Below, piece by piece: positions 15,383 to 20,472 of a DNA stretch of 20,472 nt. The DNA is from Megasphaera sp. UBA5897 (GTDB lineage Bacteria; Bacillota; Negativicutes; Veillonellales; Megasphaeraceae): the NCBI GenBank assembly GCA_002431345.1, contig DJEN01000014.1, positions 1 to 20,472 on the forward strand, read 5' to 3'. Position numbers and translations under genes: made by a program. Below the pieces are notes generated by a model. It saw nothing but the letters and a program-made list of their open reading frames with translations. It ran no database searches and was not told where the DNA came from. The first letter of the stretch is position 1. The number at the start of each line of letters is the position of its first letter.

Positions 15383-16261
15383 ATGAACTTTCAAGACATG
15401 ATATTTGCATTGAAGAATTTTTGGTCCTCCCAAGGCTGCATCATTTATGAACCATATGATGTAGAAAAAGGGGCAGGTACCATGAACCCGGCTACGTTTT
15501 TGCGCACGCTGGGCCCGGAACCATGGCATGTAGCGTATGTAGAACCGTCACGCCGTCCGGCTGACGGCCGCTATGGTGACAATCCAAACCGTTTGTATCA
15601 GCATCATCAATTCCAGGTTATTTGCAAACCGTCTCCGGATAATATTCAGGAATTATATTTAAAAAGTTTGGAAACGCTGGGCATTAACCCCAAGGAACAT
15701 GATATTCGTTTTGTCGAAGACAACTGGGAATCTCCGACGCTGGGTGCCTGGGGCCTGGGATGGGAAGTCTGGCTGGATGGCATGGAAGTTACGCAGTTTA
15801 CGTATTTCCAGCAGGTCGGCGGCATTGACGTAGCTCCTGTTTCTTCGGAAATCACGTACGGCATGGAACGGCTGGCTATGTATATCCAAGGCGTAGAAAA
15901 TGTTTACGATTTGAAATGGACCGACGATGTGACCTACGGAGATATTTTCCATCAAAACGAAGTCGAACAGTCTACCTATGCTTTTGAACTGAGCAATGCG
16001 GACTTACTGTTCCACCTGTTTGATGAATATGAAAAAGAAGCTATGCGCGTCATCAAAGCAGGCTTTGTATTACCGGCATATGACTACGTATTGAAATGCT
16101 CCCACACGTTTAATCTGCTTGATGCCAGAGGCGCTATCAGTGTTAGCGAACGCGCTGCATTTATCGGCCGTGTCCGCAATATGGCTCGTGCCTGCGCGAA
16201 AGCTTATTTGGAACAGCGTGAAAAATTGGGATTCCCCATGTTGAAAAAGGAGGAAAAATAA
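15383..16261 (+). CDS. glyQ: Glycyl-tRNA synthetase alpha subunit
   Basis: Encodes 292 residues, close to the usual ~300 of the family. It is the catalytic class II subunit of the heterotetrameric (alpha2-beta2) bacterial glycyl-tRNA synthetase: glycine + ATP + tRNA-Gly to Gly-tRNA in the cytoplasm. The start is fixed by AGGAGGG (15368-15374). Visible motifs are YVEPSRRPADGRYGDNPNR (motif 2 region, about residues 52-70), QHHQFQV, ESPTLGAWGLGWEVW, TYFQQVGG, and motif 3 in EITYGMERLAMY. The gene is controlled by the T-box just upstream, so it responds to uncharged tRNA-Gly. The TAA stop abuts the ATG of glyS, showing translational coupling. Confidence 0.98.
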   Translation: MNFQDMIFALKNFWSSQGCIIYEPYDVEKGAGTMNPATFLRTLGPEPWHVAYVEPSRRPADGRYGDNPNRLYQHHQFQVICKPSPDNIQELYLKSLETLGINPKEHDIRFVEDNWESPTLGAWGLGWEVWLDGMEVTQFTYFQQVGGIDVAPVSSEITYGMERLAMYIQGVENVYDLKWTDDVTYGDIFHQNEVEQSTYAFELSNADLLFHLFDEYEKEAMRVIKAGFVLPAYDYVLKCSHTFNLLDARGAISVSERAAFIGRVRNMARACAKAYLEQREKLGFPMLKKEEK

Positions 16262-18310
16262 ATGAGCAAAGATTTGTTGCTTGAAATTGGTACGGAAGAA
16301 ATCCCGGCTCATTATATGCCGAGTATCCTCAATCAGGTCAAAGAATTAGCTGCAAAAAAATTCGGTGAAGCAAACATTGCCTATGAAGCTATCCGCACGA
16401 TTGGTACGCCGCGCCGCGTCGCCCTCTTGATGAAAGGCGTCGCAGAAAAACAGGCCGATGTATCGTCCAAAAATAAAGGGCCTTCTGCCAAAATCGCATT
16501 TGACGCAGACGGCAATCCGACTAAAGCTGCCATGGGATTTGCCCGCGGCCAGAAAATCGATGTCAAAGACTTAGTCGTTGAAGAAGGCTATGTATATGCC
16601 AACGTTACCCGTGTCGGCGCGCCGACAGAAGGATTGTTGCCGGATATGCTCAAAGGCATTATTACGGGCCTCAATTTCCCCAAGAGCATGCATTGGGGCG
16701 CTTTGGATTTCCATTTTGTACGGCCGATTCGCTGGATTGTCGCTTTGTTTGATACGGCAGTTATTCCTTTTGAAATCGCCGGCGTTACATCGGGCAACGT
16801 CAGCCGCGGTCATCGCTTCTTGGGTACCGGTGATTTTACGATTCCCAGCCCGGCAGCGTATGAAACGGTAACGAAAGAACATTTCCTGATTGTAGATCCG
16901 GAAGTGCGTAAACAGATGATTCTCGAAGGACTGCAGAAATTGGCTGCTGAAAAAGGCGGCACGATTATTATGGATGACAACCTGTTGGAAGAAGTTGTCT
17001 ATTTGGTTGAATATCCGACAGCACTGTGCGGCGAATTTGACAAAGATTATCTGCAGCTGCCGGAAGCGGCTATTATTACGCCGATGAAAGACCATCAGCG
17101 GTATTTCCCCATGCGCGACAAAGACGGCAAACTGATGAATTTGTTCCTTACCGTCCGCAACGGCAACGATTACCATTTGGAAACAGTACAGCACGGCAAC
17201 GAACGCGTACTGCGTGCCCGCTTGGATGATGCCAAATTCTTCTTTGAAGAAGACAAGAAGCATAAACTGGTGGATTACACGGAAAAACTGAAAAAAATCG
17301 TCTTCCAGGATGGCTTGGGTACGCTGTATGACAAAGCACAGCGCTTGGAACAGATTACGGTATTCCTCAATCAAAAACTCGATCTCGGTCTTTCGGATGA
17401 CGCGCTTAAACGGGCATCCCTGCTTGCCAAAGCCGACCTTGCAACGCAGATGGTCATGGAATTTACGGAACTGCAGGGCGTCATGGGCAAAGAATATGCC
17501 TTGATTGACGGTGAAGACAGCGATGTAGCCGAAGCAATCAATGAACAGTACCAGCCGCGTTTTGCCGGTGATGTACTGCCGCAGACGACGATGGGCAAAG
17601 TCCTTGGCATTGCTGATAAATTCGATACGATTACGGGCATGTTCAGCCAGGGATTTATTCCGACAGGCTCGCAAGATCCCTTTGCGCTGCGCCGCCAGAC
17701 GATTGGTGTTTTGAACATTCTCATGGATGCCGGCTGGAATTTGAACTGCCATGAAGTATTTGCCTTCATCCTGCAGCTGCTTGGCGTAGAAGCAGAAAAA
17801 CAGGCCGACGTCATGGCACAGCTGGATGAATATTTCAAACTCCGCCTGAAGAATATCTTCCAGGATAAAGGTATGGACTATCATATCATTGACTGCGTGC
17901 TTCATGCCGATACGCTGAACGCATCGGAAGCAGCTAAACGTGCCCAGGCTTTGATTGATGCGGACATGATGGGCAAAACAGACCTGCTGCAGGCCTTTAC
18001 CCGCGTCAGCAACATGATTAAGGACGCTGCGGATACGGCAGTAGATACGACGCTCTTTGAAACAGAAGAAGAAAAAGCACTGTACAGTGCCTGCCAGGCT
18101 ATGGCAGCCAACTTGCCGCAAAAATATGCCGTCTATGATTATGACGGTGTAGCTGCTGTCTTATCAGAAGGCATTGCTGCCATCAATGATTTCCTTGACA
18201 ACGTATTGGTCATGCATGAAAATCCGGCTGTCAAAGAAAACCGCATTCACTTGCTGACTTTGACATACAGTCTTATCAGCCCGTTGGGAGATATTAAAAA
18301 ATTATCCTAA
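16262..18310 (+). CDS. glyS: Glycyl-tRNA synthetase beta subunit
   Basis: Encodes 682 residues (family about 690). The beta subunit binds and positions tRNA-Gly for the alpha subunit. It opens with the family signature LLLEIGTEEIPAHYM (about residues 4-19) and contains TIGTPRRVALL, HWGALDFHFVRPIRWIVAL, MKDHQRYFPM, the FFFEEDKKHKL region, and a C-terminal DALR-like anticodon-binding part ending in LTLTYSLISPLGDIKKLS. The ATG follows directly on the glyQ stop; its ribosome site AAGGAGG lies within the end of glyQ. The unrelated frame of 516 codons on the opposite strand is a shadow of this gene. Confidence 0.98.
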   Translation: MSKDLLLEIGTEEIPAHYMPSILNQVKELAAKKFGEANIAYEAIRTIGTPRRVALLMKGVAEKQADVSSKNKGPSAKIAFDADGNPTKAAMGFARGQKIDVKDLVVEEGYVYANVTRVGAPTEGLLPDMLKGIITGLNFPKSMHWGALDFHFVRPIRWIVALFDTAVIPFEIAGVTSGNVSRGHRFLGTGDFTIPSPAAYETVTKEHFLIVDPEVRKQMILEGLQKLAAEKGGTIIMDDNLLEEVVYLVEYPTALCGEFDKDYLQLPEAAIITPMKDHQRYFPMRDKDGKLMNLFLTVRNGNDYHLETVQHGNERVLRARLDDAKFFFEEDKKHKLVDYTEKLKKIVFQDGLGTLYDKAQRLEQITVFLNQKLDLGLSDDALKRASLLAKADLATQMVMEFTELQGVMGKEYALIDGEDSDVAEAINEQYQPRFAGDVLPQTTMGKVLGIADKFDTITGMFSQGFIPTGSQDPFALRRQTIGVLNILMDAGWNLNCHEVFAFILQLLGVEAEKQADVMAQLDEYFKLRLKNIFQDKGMDYHIIDCVLHADTLNASEAAKRAQALIDADMMGKTDLLQAFTRVSNMIKDAADTAVDTTLFETEEEKALYSACQAMAANLPQKYAVYDYDGVAAVLSEGIAAINDFLDNVLVMHENPAVKENRIHLLTLTYSLISPLGDIKKLS

Positions 18311-18360
18311 GAAAATTGTTACAGCTTTGGCACAGTTTGCGTAAAAGCACGGCTCTTTTC

Positions 18361-18390
18361 TTGTCTTTTAAAAAATGAATATGATATAAT
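18361..18390 (+). promoter_or_regulatory. Promoter of the small secreted-protein gene
   Basis: TATAAT (18385-18390) with TTGTCT (18361-18366) and an 18-bp spacer. The start of transcription would fall near 18397, inside the dyad that begins directly after the -10 box. Confidence 0.6.
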
Positions 18391-18424
18391 ACATAGCAGA
18401 TATGGGACACCATATCTGCTATGT
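18391..18424. promoter_or_regulatory. Perfect 14-bp dyad overlapping the transcription start (candidate operator)
   Basis: Arms 18391-18404 and 18411-18424 are exact reverse complements around a six-base centre (GGACAC). The dyad begins at the base after the -10 box. Since the likely start site lies in the left arm, RNA would not include the full hairpin, which favours a repressor-binding DNA site over an RNA element. Confidence 0.5.
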
Positions 18425-18511
18425 TGTATATATTCTGTTTGACGCAGTATATCCGTTTCTTATGGAGAAACGGCGTATTGCTGCAGGAGCAATATAAAAG
18501 GAGTGAGCTCG

Positions 18512-19075
18512 ATGAATATAAAAAAAATAGCCCTCGTATTAGCCGGTGTGGCATGTATGGCAGGTTCTACGGCGTTGGCTGCTGACACGATGATGATTAA
18601 AAGCGCCAACAAAGATAACGTAGAAGCTGTGATGGTATATAAATCGAACGAAAAAGGATATTATCAGTACTACAACAGTACGTATGGATATGTCGTCGAT
18701 ATTCCTAAGACAGCCGTACAAGCCGATGCAACAGTAGATGGCGATGGATGTTATTTCCAAGATCCGAAGGATAAAGCCGTATTTCGGACAGAAGCCGCGA
18801 AAAACCCCATGGGATTTTCTGTCGGTGAATGGCGCAGCATGTATATCGGCATGAATGGCCTGCCGGAGCTGACAACGGATATTCAGACTAAAACTAGCTA
18901 TGCTATCGGCTGGACAGCTGGCAAAAAATCCTATTACCGTGAACTGTATGTCAATGAAAAAAATCAAACCTATACGGCATTTACGGTAGAATACCCGACG
19001 GACAAAAAAGATAAGTATGAAAAAATCATTGCCCACATGGCACGCAGTTTTGTGCCGAGCGGCGTGAAAATGTAA
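18512..19075 (+). CDS. Small secreted protein of unknown function
   Basis: Encodes 187 residues from ATG 18512, chosen because AAAGGAG (18496-18502) sits nine bases before it; a GTG at 18503 overlaps that site. A classic signal peptide (MNIKKIALVLAGVACMAG, then STALAA and cleavage before DTMM) has no lipobox at the cleavage site, so the mature protein of about 164 residues should be periplasmic. The mature part contains GYYQYYNSTYGYVVDIPKT, GFSVGEWRSMYIGMNG, KKSYYRELYVNEKNQTYTAF and a C-terminal KYEKIIAHMARSFVPSG, a layout like PsbP/YycI-type secreted beta-sandwich proteins in which a final helix reads 'M..SF'. I do not recognise a named family. It is a single gene with its own promoter and dyad, and ends at the shared terminator at 19107-19154. 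Confidence 0.88.
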   Translation: MNIKKIALVLAGVACMAGSTALAADTMMIKSANKDNVEAVMVYKSNEKGYYQYYNSTYGYVVDIPKTAVQADATVDGDGCYFQDPKDKAVFRTEAAKNPMGFSVGEWRSMYIGMNGLPELTTDIQTKTSYAIGWTAGKKSYYRELYVNEKNQTYTAFTVEYPTDKKDKYEKIIAHMARSFVPSGVKM

Positions 19076-19106
19076 TCTCGTACTAACATAAAACAAAAAC
19101 AACAGC

Positions 19107-19154
19107 AAAGCCCCTGACTGTTGGCATCGTATGCCAAACGTCAAGGGGCTTTTT
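19107..19154. terminator. Terminator between convergent genes
   Basis: AAAGCCCC...GGGGCTTT outer stem with an inner perfect TTGGCAT/ATGCCAA stem and a CGT loop, then a T-run (19150-19154) on the plus strand. The A-rich left flank gives a partial T-run on the minus strand, so it may serve both the secreted-protein gene and the convergent transporter. Confidence 0.88.
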
Positions 19155-19187
19155 GGGTATTCGTTAACAGCACTTTGCTGATGTATA

Positions 19188-19616
19188 TTAAAAAACAGCC
19201 ATCAGTATGCCGCCAATCGCAATCAGAGCAATGGCGATGCCGTGAATCAGCGTGACGTGTTCTCCAAACAAGATAATTGCTAAAAGGACTGAAAAAATGA
19301 CGCTGAGTTTATCAATCGGCGCTACTTGGGATACATTTCCTGTTTTTAGGGCAAAAAAGTAAAACAGCCAGGAAGTCGCCCCGGCAATACCGCTCAACGC
19401 GATGCAGAGCAGGGCTTTTGGATGCTCCATAATAGACGGGACAGCTGCGATGTGCCCCTGTACGACAGCCACGCCGATTAGAAAGACCGCCATGATGGCA
19501 GCTCGGATGGCTGTCGCTGCCGTACTGTCGATTCCAGCCAAACCTATTTTGCCGAAAATAGAAACAAATGCAGCGCAAACAGCCGATAAAAAGGCGTATA
19601 TAAGCCAGCTTTCCAT
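19188..19616 (-). CDS. Half-size EamA/DMT family transporter
   Basis: Encodes 142 residues, about half the usual ~300-residue, ten-helix EamA (drug/metabolite transporter) protein. Five hydrophobic segments are visible: LIYAFLSAVCAAFVSIFG, AIRAAIMAVFLIGVAVV, LLCIALSGIAGATSWLFYFF, VIFSVLLAIILFG, and HGIAIALIAIGGILMAVF. The conserved EamA signatures are SWLFYFFALKTGNVSQVAP followed by DKLSV. Short members like this exist as single-domain proteins and are thought to act as dimers; the transported substrate is unknown. The ribosome site AAAGGAGG (minus strand, about 19626-19633) precedes the ATG at 19616. It is divergent from cobQ and convergent with the secreted-protein gene. Confidence 0.92.
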   Translation of the reverse strand: MESWLIYAFLSAVCAAFVSIFGKIGLAGIDSTAATAIRAAIMAVFLIGVAVVQGHIAAVPSIMEHPKALLCIALSGIAGATSWLFYFFALKTGNVSQVAPIDKLSVIFSVLLAIILFGEHVTLIHGIAIALIAIGGILMAVF

Positions 19617-19728
19617 GATAAAAGACCTCCTTTGTCATGCATATAGTATACTAGATATTTCTAACATTTCTATAACGAAAGGCAAAACAATGCGTCATGA
19701 ATCGGGTATATTCCTGCTTGTTTTTATC

Positions 19729-19757
19729 TTCCCAATCGCGGCAATGTATACTATAAT
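19729..19757 (+). promoter_or_regulatory. Possible promoter of cobQ
   Basis: TATAAT (19752-19757) with a weak TTCCCA (19729-19734) and a 17-bp spacer, about 40 bp before the cobQ start. I see no cobalamin riboswitch between the divergent genes. Confidence 0.4.
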
Positions 19758-19795
19758 GAATAGCATACAAACCAAGACTAAAGGAGTTACAGGGC

Positions 19796-20472
19796 ATGGC
19801 AGAATTCATTATGCTGCAGGGAACCAGTTCCCACGTCGGCAAGAGCATTTTAGCGACAGCGTTATGCCGCATTTTTTTACAAGAGGGAAGAAACGTCGTT
19901 CCGTTTAAGGCACAAAATATGGCATTAAATTCGTATGTTACGCAAGACGGCAGAGAAATGGGGCGGGCACAGGTGGCGCAGGCCGAAGCAGCCGGACTGG
20001 CACCGCAGGTCGATATGAATCCTGTCTTGCTGAAACCGACAGGAAACAGCTGTTCCCAAGTCATTATCAATGGCTGTCCCGTGGGCAATATGTCGGCCAA
20101 AGACTATCATACAGGCTATTCGCTTAAAGCGTTTTCGGCAGTCCAAGATGCGTTAAAACGCTTAGAAAACCGCTATGATACGATAGTCATTGAAGGTGCC
20201 GGCAGTCCGGCAGAAGTGAATTTGAAAGCCCATGATATTGTCAACATGCGGGTTGCCAAATACGTCCAGGCTCCGGTCTTGCTGGTTGCCGATATTGACC
20301 GCGGCGGCTCTTTGGCTGCTTTGGTGGGGACCTTGGCATTGCTTGATGAAGACGAACGGGCGTTGGTAAAAGGGATGATTATCAACAAATTCCGCGGTGA
20401 TATATCGCTGTTTACGCCGGCGGAAGAATTTTTGGAAGAAAAAACCGGCAAGCCTGTATTGGGCGTCATTCC
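19796..20472 (+). CDS. cobQ: Cobyric acid synthase (partial, 5' part)
   Basis: The frame starts at ATG 19796, with AAGGAG (19781-19786) nine bases upstream, and runs off the right edge after about 225 residues of the usual ~490-500. The enzyme amidates carboxyl groups b, d, e and g of adenosylcobyrinic a,c-diamide with glutamine and ATP in cobalamin synthesis. The N-terminal dethiobiotin synthetase-like ATPase domain is visible: P-loop GTSSHVGKS (about residues 9-17), FKAQNMALNSYVT, GREMGRAQVAQAEAAG, MNPVLLKPTG, IEGAGSPAEVNL, and ADIDRGGSLAALVGTL. The glutamine amidotransferase domain lies outside the window. CobQ is preferred over CobB by the QNMALNS and MNPVLLKP motifs. Confidence 0.96.
   Translation, partial: MAEFIMLQGTSSHVGKSILATALCRIFLQEGRNVVPFKAQNMALNSYVTQDGREMGRAQVAQAEAAGLAPQVDMNPVLLKPTGNSCSQVIINGCPVGNMSAKDYHTGYSLKAFSAVQDALKRLENRYDTIVIEGAGSPAEVNLKAHDIVNMRVAKYVQAPVLLVADIDRGGSLAALVGTLALLDEDERALVKGMIINKFRGDISLFTPAEEFLEEKTGKPVLGVI

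Noticed and set aside
16571..18121. Open frame of 516 codons on the minus strand opposite glyS
   Set aside because: It lies wholly inside a certain glyS gene. Its protein has no recognisable domain and no ribosome site fits; it is a shadow of codon usage.
19617..19795. Cobalamin riboswitch upstream of cobQ
   Set aside because: I find no B12-box-like sequence or long structured leader; the promoter lies only about 40 bp before the start codon.

Overview
The window reads as a chromosome segment of a diderm Firmicute (Negativicutes; a Megasphaera/Veillonella-like bacterium is my best guess). It combines Firmicute expression signals (a T-box leader, strong AGGAGG ribosome binding sites, separate glyQ/glyS) with outer-membrane systems that need an outer membrane: a two-partner secretion pair and a classical autotransporter whose barrel ends in Phe. 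The taxon is inferred from gene content, not from a marker gene.

Layout. 1-1750: a gene graveyard. It holds a short tail of an upstream frame with a terminator, a broken DEAH-box restriction/helicase fragment, two imperfect copies of a ~95 bp element that carries a start codon, and an intact small gene (935-1411) that looks like an orphan immunity gene. The second repeat copy opens a frameshifted secreted-protein remnant. 1870-12015: a cdiBAI-like contact-dependent inhibition locus. It has a long leader with a terminator-like hairpin, the TpsB outer-membrane transporter, a 2167-residue TpsA/CdiA-like hemagglutinin with an AT-rich C-terminal module, and a small membrane-anchored immunity candidate. 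A displaced 63 bp piece of the hemagglutinin gene then precedes an orphan Gly-rich toxin-like frame and a second membrane-anchored immunity candidate. 12079-12144: a perfect long inverted repeat.

12337-15019: an autotransporter locus with its own promoter. The signal peptide and the passenger are in different frames, and the switch point is a run of eight G. Nine (or six) G would restore the frame, which is the signature of slipped-strand phase variation, here in the OFF state. A single in-frame TAA also separates the passenger from the barrel, so the gene may be doubly silenced.

15122-20472: housekeeping DNA. A glycine-type T-box controls glyQ-glyS. A small secreted protein of unknown function follows, with a dyad overlapping its transcription start, then a convergent half-size EamA transporter sharing a terminator, and finally the 5' part of cobQ (cobyric acid synthase), cut by the window edge.

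The accessory part (about 1-15 kb) is a surface-competition island: one secretion system with a main toxin and spare toxin/immunity cassettes, next to a phase-variable surface protein. The AT-rich variable ends contrast with the more GC-balanced conserved secretion domains, as expected for modules exchanged by recombination.
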